A stretch of 7,938 bases of DNA from Prevotella sp. (GCA_016283605.1 JAEENF010000280.1:1-7938); one strand, 5' to 3'. Counted from the stretch's first letter, positions 1 through 6,796 are shown. A program made the numbers and translations. Notes: generated by a model from the letters alone, not told the origin.

Positions 1-33
1 AGTTGAGACTCTCCACACTCCGCTGGGCGGAAG

Positions 34-65
<32 letters not shown>

Positions 66-104
66 ATCAATACCGTTAATCGCTGCATGGTTGTTCTTTT
101 TTTG

Positions 105-112
105 TAGTTTTG
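105..112 (+). promoter_or_regulatory. Possible Bacteroidetes -7 box, orphan
   Basis: TAGTTTTG fits the TAnnTTTG -7 consensus and sits after a T-rich tract. No good TTTG or TTG -33 box lies 19-21 bp upstream, and no gene follows on the + strand before 1476. If active, it would transcribe antisense into the 3' end of the GH105 gene. It may be a remnant or a chance match. Confidence 0.25.
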
Positions 113-130
113 CATGTTGATGTCAGTAAT

Positions 131-1276
131 TTAATTATTCACTAGGCGGAAGTACTCTACTCCGCCTAACAGGAAGCAACCGGTGCCGTAGTCCTCGAAG
201 TCGGGAACTTTGGTGTAGGAGAGAGGTTGGCCTGCAGAGGGGTCTTTGCCTGTGCCTTGGGCCCATCCGAGGAAACCGTCGGGATGCACGCAGTCACGGA
301 GCAGTCCCTCCCAGGCACGGTCGCAGACGGGCTTATAGACCTCAGCCTTGAGATAACCTTTCTGGATACCCCACGCCATGCCGTAGAGGAAGAGCGCTGT
401 GCCCGACATCTCCTTGCCGCCATAGTCGGCGTAAGAGACGAGACTCGGGTTCCAGAGTCCGTCCTCCTGTCGCTGACAGGCCTTTAGGGCAGCACTCATC
501 GTGAGGAAGTCCTTTTTCAGTTCTTTATAATATTTGTCCTTGGGCGATAGCTGGTTCATGCAACGTACGAGGGCGGCATATACCCAGCCGTTGCCACGGC
601 TCCAGTAGCAGTTCTTGCCGTCGGGCGTTTTGTAGGGCGCCACATAGTCCTTGTCGCGCCACCACAGACCTTCCTTTTCGTTGAAGAGTCCTCCGGCCAG
701 GGTGTTACGGCTCCAGCGGTACATCTTCATGGCGTGGTCGGCATACTTGCGTTCGCCTGTCACCTTATAAATCTGCATGTAGAGCGGCATGGCCATTTGG
801 ATAGCGTCGATCCACGTCCACCAGCCGTAGAGCGCACCGTCGGCCTTGGGATTCGCTGTCTGCATCTGGTTGTCGAGGTTCTCGATGACCTTGGCTATCT
901 TCTCCTGACCACCGCTCTGCATGTAACGGTCCACGAAGGTCTGTCCGCAGCACTGGTCGTCGGCATCGTTGGTCTTTACGCCGTTGCGGGGTGTCCATTG
1001 GTGGAACGTGCCCCAACGGTCGGTATATTCCGTATAGCGTGTCTGAGGGTCGATCTCATAGAGTGCCATCAGTCCTTCGTAGTACACGGCTCTTGTCCAA
1101 AGTGACGAGGGCCGGATCTTGTTCACGTTTGTGGGTAGGGTGGGATCAGCGTACTTCGCCATAAAATAGTCGTTCACCAGGCGCAGGGCCTTCATCACCC
1201 CTTGACCTTGCTCACTCTGGCCCATCGCCAGTGTGGTCACGGCCAGTGCCACTATTGTCAGTAGAGTTTTCTTCAT
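131..1276 (-). CDS. Secreted GH105 unsaturated rhamnogalacturonyl hydrolase (YteR-like)
   Basis: Predicted to hydrolyse the unsaturated galacturonyl-rhamnose products of rhamnogalacturonan lyases, releasing 5-keto-4-deoxyuronate and rhamnose. The protein has 381 residues, normal for a GH105 (alpha/alpha)6 barrel. Residues 1-20 form a Sec signal (MKKTLLTIVA...AMGQ), so a periplasmic location is likely. Family-like blocks are ADDQCCGQTF (105-114), WTWIDAIQMAMP (153-164, with D157 in the place of the YteR catalytic Asp), YWSRGNGWVYAAL (224-236), SGTALFLYGMAWGI (291-304) and FEDYGTGCFLLGG (360-372). The frame stays open upstream to a TTG at 1342. The ATG at 1276 is chosen because it begins the signal peptide and because a -7 box lies at 1331-1338, inside that longer frame. 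The gene is divergent from the sensor kinase and appears monocistronic. GH105 against GH88 is judged from motifs; the exact substrate is inferred from the neighbours. Confidence 0.9.
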   Translation of the reverse strand: MKKTLLTIVALAVTTLAMGQSEQGQGVMKALRLVNDYFMAKYADPTLPTNVNKIRPSSLWTRAVYYEGLMALYEIDPQTRYTEYTDRWGTFHQWTPRNGVKTNDADDQCCGQTFVDRYMQSGGQEKIAKVIENLDNQMQTANPKADGALYGWWTWIDAIQMAMPLYMQIYKVTGERKYADHAMKMYRWSRNTLAGGLFNEKEGLWWRDKDYVAPYKTPDGKNCYWSRGNGWVYAALVRCMNQLSPKDKYYKELKKDFLTMSAALKACQRQEDGLWNPSLVSYADYGGKEMSGTALFLYGMAWGIQKGYLKAEVYKPVCDRAWEGLLRDCVHPDGFLGWAQGTGKDPSAGQPLSYTKVPDFEDYGTGCFLLGGVEYFRLVNN

Positions 1277-1330
1277 TGTCTGTGTATTTGTTTGTATGTT
1301 ATGATTTTTACTTTGATTTGTTTCCGGTTG

Positions 1331-1363
1331 CAAAGATAACAAAAATCCGCGAAACTGCTACAA
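1331..1363 (-). promoter_or_regulatory. Promoter of GH105 gene
   Basis: On the minus strand the -7 box is TATCTTTG (1338-1331), a full match to TAnnTTTG. A TTG at 1363-1361 lies 22 bp upstream, slightly longer than the usual 19-21 bp, so the -33 element is weak. Transcription would begin near 1325, leaving a leader of about 50 nt before the ATG at 1276. The -33 region overlaps the dyad at 1350-1369, which suggests regulation. Confidence 0.6.
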
Positions 1364-1369
1364 GTTTCG
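1350..1369. promoter_or_regulatory. Candidate operator dyad CGAAACT-N6-AGTTTCG
   Basis: A perfect 7-bp inverted repeat with a 6-bp spacer lies between the two divergent promoters and overlaps the weak -33 region of the GH105 promoter. The sequence and its position are directly visible. A role as a binding site for a dimeric regulator is inferred. A 7-bp dyad in a region this size could also arise by chance. Confidence 0.4.
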
Positions 1370-1387
1370 TGGAAAAGTTTTGTCCAA
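1362..1387. repeat. Tandem 13-bp direct repeat in divergent promoter region
   Basis: Two adjacent copies, AAGTTTCGTGGAA (1362-1374) and AAGTTTTGTCCAA (1375-1387), agree at 10 of 13 positions. They lie just upstream of the GH105 -33 region and between it and the kinase promoter. The first copy shares its left end with the dyad at 1350-1369. They may be regulator half-sites or an old duplication. Confidence 0.45.
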
Positions 1388-1407
1388 AAGATTTTTTTAG
1401 TTTTTTA

Positions 1408-1439
1408 TTTGCATAATTCGAAAAATGATTGTAATTTTG
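1408..1439 (+). promoter_or_regulatory. Promoter of sensor histidine kinase
   Basis: TTTG (1408-1411), a 20-bp spacer and TAATTTTG (1432-1439) together give a full match to the Bacteroidetes housekeeping promoter. Transcription should start near 1445, giving a leader of about 30 nt to the ATG at 1476. The in-frame ATG at 1425 lies between the two boxes and therefore cannot be on this transcript, which settles the start choice for the kinase. Confidence 0.8.
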
Positions 1440-1453
1440 CAGCAAGATCAACA

Positions 1454-1470
1454 ATTTATTGTGAATAAAT
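1454..1470 (+). promoter_or_regulatory. AT-only dyad in kinase leader
   Basis: ATTTATT, GTG, AATAAAT is a perfect 7-bp inverted repeat ending 5 nt before the ATG at 1476. As RNA it would be a weak A-U hairpin beside the start codon. As DNA it could be an operator just downstream of the transcription start. Such AT-rich dyads also arise by chance in AT-rich leaders. Confidence 0.3.
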
Positions 1471-1475
1471 GTCCA

Positions 1476-3254
1476 ATGAACCTTCTAACAGTACTTTTAC
1501 TGTTTTGTTTCTCGTCTGCAATCGCTGCGAATGAGGAAGATGAGAAAGTGCGGCAGATGTATCGCCAGTACCGTGTGCTCTATGACAAGGGCGACGACAA
1601 TGCTTTCTACCAACATGTGCATGCCTTTGAAGCGTATCTGAAGGAGAAGAAAGACCTGAAGTCTTATTATAAGATTATGACCAACGAGGGATTCTATGAT
1701 ATTAAGCAGAATCATCTGTTCCGCGCCATACAGACGGCACAGGCCCTCGATGCCGAAGCTCGGAAGAACAAGTCTGTTGACTATTATTACCTTGCTACAG
1801 CGCTGATGGGAAACATCTATCGCGCGTCGCACGATATCCGTAGGGCAGAACAGTATTTTAAACAGGCGCTCGACGAAGTGGACGATCGCGACCCGAAGTT
1901 CACGATGGTCACTCAGCGTGATCTCGCTCAGTTGCTTTGTGTCAAGAACCCTTCTGCGGCTATCGAATATACCACCCAGGCAGAAAAGCTCGCAGAAGAA
2001 AGACAGGATCTGGACAACCTCTCGCTTTCGAAAGCCATGAAGCTATATGTTTTGTTCATGAATGGCTACAAGGACGAATTTGACAAGACCTATCGCGAGT
2101 ATGAGCAACTGCGGCAGCAAGGTGATAAAACATTCAATCACCAGTATGACAATCTGGTGGAGATCGCCCGTCTCACCTTTGACGGCGCCTATCAGGAAGC
2201 CCTCGACAAATTGAAGGAGGAACGTGTGTTTGTCGACAGTTCGCTGGTGGCTGTTTGTATCTACGACCATGCTGGTGATACCGAAAATGGCTTCAAAGCC
2301 ATGAAGCGCAGATACCTTGAGATGGATTCCCTATTCGGTCTTGTCCAGGATGCCAATTTCAACCAGATGGCTACGGAACGGTCGTTGATGAGATCGCGTG
2401 AGGAGGCTTCGGCAAACAAGAAGGCGGTGAAGCGACTCACCAACTGGATTATAGGCATCTGTGTAGCTTTTCTGATTATCTATATCATGGGCCGTCGTCG
2501 ACTTGTACGTATCATCTGGGACAAGAACAAAAAACTTCAGGTGGCCCTTGAACGCGCCGAGGAGTCGAGCCGCATGAAGTCAGCATTCATTGATAACATG
2601 AGTCATGAGATACGTACGCCCCTGAATGCCATAGGAGGATTCTCCGGTGTGCTCTGTCAACCGGGTATCGACCTGAGTGAAGATGAGAAGAAGGACATAC
2701 AGGACCGCATTACCTATAATGTGGACCTTATCACAACCATCGTCAACGAGGTACTGGAACTCTCGAAAAGCGAGAGCGAGAAGAACCTGCGTCCTGATTC
2801 TGAAATGTCGGATGTTATGATTAATGGCTTGTGTCGTAAACTGTTGCATTCTAAGGCCAATGATTCCAATGAGGACGTAGAGACTCGATTTACGACAAAC
2901 GTCGCTGACGACTACACGATACGTACCCATCCGTCTACTGTAAGCCGTATTCTGAAACATATATTTGAGAATGCCCAGAAGTTCACGGAAAAGGGCTATA
3001 TTGAACTGCGTTGTGAGTATGATAAGCCTGCCGGTCGGGTCAAGTTGATTGTGGAGGATACCGGCATCGGTATCAAACCTGAGGACAGAGACCGTATTTT
3101 CGGTCGCTTTGAGAAGGGTGAAGGCAACTTCAAGGAAGGTATCGGTCTCGGACTTCCGATTTGTCGGCGACTCGCCAGTTCGATTGGTGGAGAGATCGCC
3201 CTTGATTCCGATTATACCCACGGATGCAGGTTTATTCTCTCCTTACCAGTTTAG
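1476..3254 (+). CDS. Membrane sensor histidine kinase with TPR-like periplasmic domain
   Basis: A 592-residue sensor kinase predicted to autophosphorylate on His and pass the phosphate to a separate response regulator. Residues 1-19 are a signal-like segment (MNLLTVLLLFCFSSAIAA). Residues 20-320 are helical and TPR-like, for example around 103-135. A single membrane segment is at about 324-338 (WIIGICVAFLIIYIM), followed by a basic, coiled-coil-like linker. The DHp helix carries the H-box NMSHEIRTPLN with H377. The ATPase domain shows an N-box (N499 in HIFENAQKF), a G1 box (VEDTGIGI, D528) and a G2 box (GIGLGLPI, about 555-562). No receiver, HTH or two-component beta-propeller is present, so it is not a hybrid HTCS protein. 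The start at 1476 is preferred over the in-frame ATG at 1425, which lies within the promoter. The gene is divergent from GH105 and convergent with PL11. Its ligand and its link to pectin sensing are unknown. Confidence 0.88.
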   Translation: MNLLTVLLLFCFSSAIAANEEDEKVRQMYRQYRVLYDKGDDNAFYQHVHAFEAYLKEKKDLKSYYKIMTNEGFYDIKQNHLFRAIQTAQALDAEARKNKSVDYYYLATALMGNIYRASHDIRRAEQYFKQALDEVDDRDPKFTMVTQRDLAQLLCVKNPSAAIEYTTQAEKLAEERQDLDNLSLSKAMKLYVLFMNGYKDEFDKTYREYEQLRQQGDKTFNHQYDNLVEIARLTFDGAYQEALDKLKEERVFVDSSLVAVCIYDHAGDTENGFKAMKRRYLEMDSLFGLVQDANFNQMATERSLMRSREEASANKKAVKRLTNWIIGICVAFLIIYIMGRRRLVRIIWDKNKKLQVALERAEESSRMKSAFIDNMSHEIRTPLNAIGGFSGVLCQPGIDLSEDEKKDIQDRITYNVDLITTIVNEVLELSKSESEKNLRPDSEMSDVMINGLCRKLLHSKANDSNEDVETRFTTNVADDYTIRTHPSTVSRILKHIFENAQKFTEKGYIELRCEYDKPAGRVKLIVEDTGIGIKPEDRDRIFGRFEKGEGNFKEGIGLGLPICRRLASSIGGEIALDSDYTHGCRFILSLPV

Positions 3255-3274
3255 TGTGTGATGTATATCCCGTC

Positions 3275-5230
3275 TTATTTTGTGCCGAGGTAGAAACCGG
3301 GCTCGGGGGGCTGGTTGTACCCGGTGTTTTCAGAGGCTACGCTGAGGCGGTAGGGGATATCCTCCATCAGACAGGGAATGCGGTGGTCGGTGGGGATGGT
3401 AGAGACGTAGAGTCGCAGTTCGGTGCTCTCGCGGTTGCGGATGAGCACCTCCTCACGCCAGTCGCCCAGGATGTCGGCAGAGAGGCAGGGGTTCGACTTC
3501 GTGCCGTTGTTGAACTGGCCGTCGAACCTCTGGACAGTCGTGACCTGATGGTTCTCCCAGTCGTATTTCGATACAGTCTCGTGGTCGAGCAGCTCACGTA
3601 GCAAGTCGCCGTCCCACCAGATGCCGAAGTTTACGGACAGCGGTCGGCCGTTGAGTCGCAGATGCTGCTGGTGCTGTGGGTCGCTGGGGTCCTGGGCACT
3701 GTAGATCACCTCGCCCTTGATGTTGCGGATGCCGTGACTGTCACTGCTCCACATCTCCAGGCCGGGGTTGGTGGGGTCGATGTCGGCAGCCATACAACGG
3801 CCTACATCGCTCGTGCTGGGAATCTGGAAGATGATCTTGCCGGTGGCGGCATCGCGGAAGTCGCTGCCGTCGCGACGGTTCTCGTGACAGTCCCAGACCT
3901 GCAGCCGGTCGCTGGAGGGGTCGAAGACCATCAGGTGGAGGGCATCGCCGTGGCCCATGCCAGTGTTGTAGAGTCCCCGTCCGTCGTGGTCGACAGCCAT
4001 CGAGCCGTAGGTGATCTCGTCGCAGCCGTCTCCGTCGACATCGGCCACGCGCAGGTTGTGATTACCCTGTCCGGCGTAGCTGGTCCACTCGGTGTCGTTG
4101 GTGTCGAACACCCAGTGGGTCTTCAGCTCATGTCCGTCCCAGTCCCAGGCGGCAATGACGCTGCGGGTGTAATAGCCGCGACAAAAGATGCCGCTGGCGT
4201 GGATGCCGTCGAGATAGGCCACACCCGCCAGGAAACGGTCGGAGCGGTTGGCATACTCGTCGCCCCAGTCGTTGAGGTTGCCGCGTTCGGGGATATAGGG
4301 TTTGGTGTCGAGGGCACGGCCTGTGAGACCGTCGAAGACGGTGATGTATTCGTTGCCCGTCAAGATACGGCCCGTCATCGGACGCTTGCCGTTGTTGTAG
4401 CGCGCCCATTCCTCACGACGGTTAAAAGGACGTTCTTCCTGAGGCGACATCTGGCCTTCAGCCTGTCGGGCCTGGGCTTCCTTGACACCGTGACGGTAGT
4501 CGGCTGTTGCATCGCCGATGACGTTCCCGAGTCCGTCGGTAGTGCCGTCGGAGGTCCTGACCATCAGCTCCGCCTTGCCGTCGCCGTCGAAGTCGTAGAC
4601 CATGAACGGCACGTAATGGGCACCGCTACGGATGTTACGGCCCATGTCGATACGCCAGAGCCGCTTGCCGTCGAGACGATAGCAGTCGAAGAGGGTAGGA
4701 CCGGTGAAACCGTCGTGGGCATTGTCGTGGGCATTCGAGGGGTCCCACTTCAGGATGATCTCGTACTGTCCGTCGCCGTCGACATCCCCGACGCTGGCAT
4801 CGTTGGCGATATAGAAGTAGGGCTGTCCGGAAGGCGTAACACCGTCGGCAGGCTTCTCTATCGGAATGGGGATATAGCCCTCGGGGGCATCGGCCTTCAA
4901 GGTGTAAGAGCCGTTCTTGCTGCCGCCCCGCACTTCGTAGACGACATCGCCACTGAGGGGCGATTCATCGACATAGAAGGTGCCGCCCGTCTTTGAAACC
5001 GAGAGTTTCTGACCGTTGCGGTAGACGTCGAACGTCTGGTTGGGGTCGTCGGTCTTCAGCAATCGCCAGCTGACGATGACTTTCTGGCGGTCGCGGATGG
5101 CGACTACCCCGCGGTCGAGCCGTTCGCGGCAGATCTTCTCCATGTCGTAACGCGGCTGGGCCTGGGCTGTGAAGGGTGAAGCGTGAAGAGAGAGGATTAT
5201 CACGATCACTTTTACGATGGTCCTTTTCAT
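3275..5230 (-). CDS. Secreted PL11 rhamnogalacturonan lyase (YesW/YesX-like)
   Basis: Cleaves the alternating GalA-Rha backbone of rhamnogalacturonan-I by calcium-assisted beta-elimination. The protein has 651 residues, typical of full-length PL11. Residues 1-24 are a Sec signal ending ...TAQA. A beta-sandwich-like N-terminal part (about 30-120) precedes the beta-propeller. Its calcium-binding-type loops are GDVDGDG (148-154), YDFDGDG (212-218) and VADVDGDG (395-402). Other conserved stretches are MGHGDALHL (425-433), DILGDWREE (586-594) and the C-terminal YNQPPEPGFYLG. It starts 30 bp after the stop of the upstream GH105 gene, with no promoter seen between them, so co-transcription is likely. 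Its 3' end faces the kinase with a 20-bp gap and no clear terminator hairpin. Codons for about residues 15-22 of the signal peptide are built from a heptamer repeat. Whether it is endo- or exo-acting cannot be read from the sequence. Confidence 0.93.
   Translation of the reverse strand: MKRTIVKVIVIILSLHASPFTAQAQPRYDMEKICRERLDRGVVAIRDRQKVIVSWRLLKTDDPNQTFDVYRNGQKLSVSKTGGTFYVDESPLSGDVVYEVRGGSKNGSYTLKADAPEGYIPIPIEKPADGVTPSGQPYFYIANDASVGDVDGDGQYEIILKWDPSNAHDNAHDGFTGPTLFDCYRLDGKRLWRIDMGRNIRSGAHYVPFMVYDFDGDGKAELMVRTSDGTTDGLGNVIGDATADYRHGVKEAQARQAEGQMSPQEERPFNRREEWARYNNGKRPMTGRILTGNEYITVFDGLTGRALDTKPYIPERGNLNDWGDEYANRSDRFLAGVAYLDGIHASGIFCRGYYTRSVIAAWDWDGHELKTHWVFDTNDTEWTSYAGQGNHNLRVADVDGDGCDEITYGSMAVDHDGRGLYNTGMGHGDALHLMVFDPSSDRLQVWDCHENRRDGSDFRDAATGKIIFQIPSTSDVGRCMAADIDPTNPGLEMWSSDSHGIRNIKGEVIYSAQDPSDPQHQQHLRLNGRPLSVNFGIWWDGDLLRELLDHETVSKYDWENHQVTTVQRFDGQFNNGTKSNPCLSADILGDWREEVLIRNRESTELRLYVSTIPTDHRIPCLMEDIPYRLSVASENTGYNQPPEPGFYLGTK
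5167..5187 (+). repeat. Heptamer repeat in PL11 signal-peptide codons
   Basis: Three tandem units, CTGTGAA, GGGTGAA and GCGTGAA, give 21 bp, or seven codons, within the region encoding the hydrophobic and cleavage part of the PL11 signal peptide (about L15-A22). They share the GTGAA core and the + strand orientation of the arrays at 34-65 and 7756-7797. The first two positions of each unit vary. Confidence 0.7.
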
Positions 5231-5260
5231 ATCTGTTTAGTCTGTTTGGTCGGTGTCTTG

Positions 5261-6685
5261 TTAATATCTGATGCTTCCGTCGTAGTTGAAGATGGATTCA
5301 TTCGTCGGCACTTCGTTGTCGTAGAACCAAACGGCAGAGTCATTCATCTTCGGATGCTGGCGCTTGAGCATGTTGATCATCTCCGCTCCGGCCCAGATGA
5401 CAGGACCGTAGCCGTGGGCTGCCATTACGTGAACCGGACGGTAGGCATAGAAAGCCGGGTCGAAGGCCATGCCCGTTCCCACGCAGACGTTCTCCACTTG
5501 TCCCTTGGTATTGACGGCCGACTCGACGGCGTGCCAGGCCAACTGTACAACAGGACCATAGACCTTCGCATCGATCCAACCTTTGTTGATGGCGTGGGCG
5601 AAGCAGTAGGTGTAGATGGCTGTGGCCGAGGTCTCAAGGTAGGTGTCGTTGCGGTCGAGCAGCTGGTGCCAGAAACCATCGTGATGCTGTAGGGCGGCAA
5701 GACCTTTGACGTGCGATCTCAAGAGCGCCAGGATCGTCGGACGTCCGGGATGGTCTTCGGGCAGTATGTCGAGCACCTCACACATGGTCAGGATCGCCCA
5801 ACCGTTGGCGCGGGCCCAGTGGAAGGCGGGGTGCTCGTCCATCACCTCCACCCACCCGTGACGGAACAGGTTCTTCTCAGGTACCCACATGCGGCTGGCG
5901 AACTGTTCAATCTGCCTGACGGCCTCGTCGTAGTATTTCGTATCGCCGGTATACAGACCCATATAGGCCACGGTGGGGACGCCCATGAACATATCGTCGA
6001 GCCATACCGTGTTCTTCTGGGGTCGGAGACGGGCGAAGGTGCCGTCGGAAAGGCGGTATTCCTTGTTGAGGATGTAGTCGGCATAGTGGCGGATACGCTC
6101 GTCGAGGAGTTGACGGATGTGAGTAGACTGTTGGCAGTTGACGGTTGTGAGGGCCTTGATCATCGAGCAGCAGACGGCTCCGGCATCGTCGAGGGCGTGG
6201 GGGTCGATGATCTTGCGCACATTGACATCGATCTTCTTGTCCTTCGCATATACCTTATTATAATAGGGGGCTATCTCGGCCAACAGCTGGTGACGGGTCA
6301 TGACATAGTTGCGATAAGCCTCGTCGCCGGTGGCCTTCCAGGCAGCGAGCACACCCGAATAGGTGACGCCCCACTCATAGCTCGTCAGACGGAAACCACC
6401 CTGCTTCAGCTTGACGTCGGCCGTGATGTCCTTCCATTGCGTGACGGTCTCGCCCGTCTTGGCGTTCACCAGTTGGGCGGGTGTCTCGGCATCGATATAC
6501 TGGAGCACACGGTCCATCGTCTGTTTGACACTCTCTGCCGTCGAGACACCATAGCCGTGTCTGTAAGCGGGCTTCATGAGGTGGAGCGGCGTGTTGTTGT
6601 CGTTGATCTGTTGAGCAAAGAGGCTGCCCGTTGCCCCCATCATGAGGGCTAATACCATAGTTCTGAAGTAGTTCGTCATATCCAT
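5261..6685 (-). CDS. Secreted GH88/GH105-family hydrolase, probable unsaturated rhamnogalacturonyl hydrolase (YesR-like)
   Basis: Predicted to remove the unsaturated uronyl residue from lyase-generated rhamnogalacturonan oligosaccharides. The protein has 474 residues from the ATG at 6685; a second in-frame ATG at 6679 is equally possible. Upstream the frame is open only to a TTG at 6706, which lies in the -7 box and is rejected. Residues 1-24 form a Sec signal ending SLFA-QQ. Family-like blocks are DDAGAVCCSM (166-175), VWLDDMFMGVPTVAYMG (227-243, candidate catalytic Asp at 230/231), HWARANGWAILTM (289-301) and ETSATAIYTYCFAHAINKGW (351-370). It is longer and clearly divergent from the GH105 protein at 131-1276, so it is a second subfamily and not a recent duplicate. 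It is the first gene of a probable two-gene operon with PL11. The family is secure, while the GH105 assignment and substrate rest on motifs and neighbours. Confidence 0.87.
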   Translation of the reverse strand: MDMTNYFRTMVLALMMGATGSLFAQQINDNNTPLHLMKPAYRHGYGVSTAESVKQTMDRVLQYIDAETPAQLVNAKTGETVTQWKDITADVKLKQGGFRLTSYEWGVTYSGVLAAWKATGDEAYRNYVMTRHQLLAEIAPYYNKVYAKDKKIDVNVRKIIDPHALDDAGAVCCSMIKALTTVNCQQSTHIRQLLDERIRHYADYILNKEYRLSDGTFARLRPQKNTVWLDDMFMGVPTVAYMGLYTGDTKYYDEAVRQIEQFASRMWVPEKNLFRHGWVEVMDEHPAFHWARANGWAILTMCEVLDILPEDHPGRPTILALLRSHVKGLAALQHHDGFWHQLLDRNDTYLETSATAIYTYCFAHAINKGWIDAKVYGPVVQLAWHAVESAVNTKGQVENVCVGTGMAFDPAFYAYRPVHVMAAHGYGPVIWAGAEMINMLKRQHPKMNDSAVWFYDNEVPTNESIFNYDGSIRY

Positions 6686-6703
6686 AGAGTTATTCAACGT
6701 CTG

Positions 6704-6734
6704 CAAATATACGATATTTTACGGAAATCAGAAA
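6704..6734 (-). promoter_or_regulatory. Promoter of GH105-PL11 operon
   Basis: The minus-strand -7 box TATATTTG (6711-6704) matches TAnnTTTG fully. At the right 19-bp spacing the -33 position reads TTTC (6734-6731) instead of TTTG, so the promoter looks weak by itself. Transcription would start near 6698, only 10-20 nt before the candidate start codons. A 21-bp-spaced direct repeat lies directly upstream, which would suit activator dependence. Confidence 0.6.
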
Positions 6735-6740
6735 GCAAAA

Positions 6741-6771
6741 GTCAAAAAATCGGGGGCTTCGGTCAAAATAT
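6741..6771. promoter_or_regulatory. Direct repeat GTCAAAAWAT at 21-bp spacing, candidate activator site
   Basis: GTCAAAAAAT (6741-6750) and GTCAAAATAT (6762-6771) agree at 9 of 10 positions and are exactly 21 bp apart, two turns of the helix. The proximal copy begins 6 bp upstream of the weak -33 element of the GH105-PL11 operon. The distal copy ends 25 bp before the -7 box of the divergent exo-lyase gene. AraC-type DNA-binding domains, as found in Bacteroidales HTCS regulators, commonly bind direct repeats with this spacing. The regulator itself is not in the window. Confidence 0.5.
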
Positions 6772-6796
6772 GTAGTTCATTTTTAGGGAAAAGCGC

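Noticed and set aside
143..168. Perfect 8-bp inverted repeat TAGGCGGA-N10-TCCGCCTA near the GH105 stop codon, as a possible terminator
   Set aside because: It lies within codons before the stop and has no following U tract. An 8-bp dyad with a short loop is expected about once by chance in a window of this size.
2580..3221. A 213-codon open frame on the minus strand, opposite the kinase
   Set aside because: It overlaps the H-box and ATPase motifs of the kinase, which are unmistakable on the + strand.
3662..4996. A 444-codon open frame on the + strand, opposite PL11
   Set aside because: It is a shadow of the PL11 gene. The GC-rich codons of the real gene leave few stops on the opposite strand, and the translated product is a low-complexity run of V, G, A and D with no family resemblance.
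5711..6652. A 313-codon open frame on the + strand, opposite the second GH105 gene
   Set aside because: Same cause: it lies wholly inside a well-supported gene, has biased composition, no promoter and no recognisable domain.
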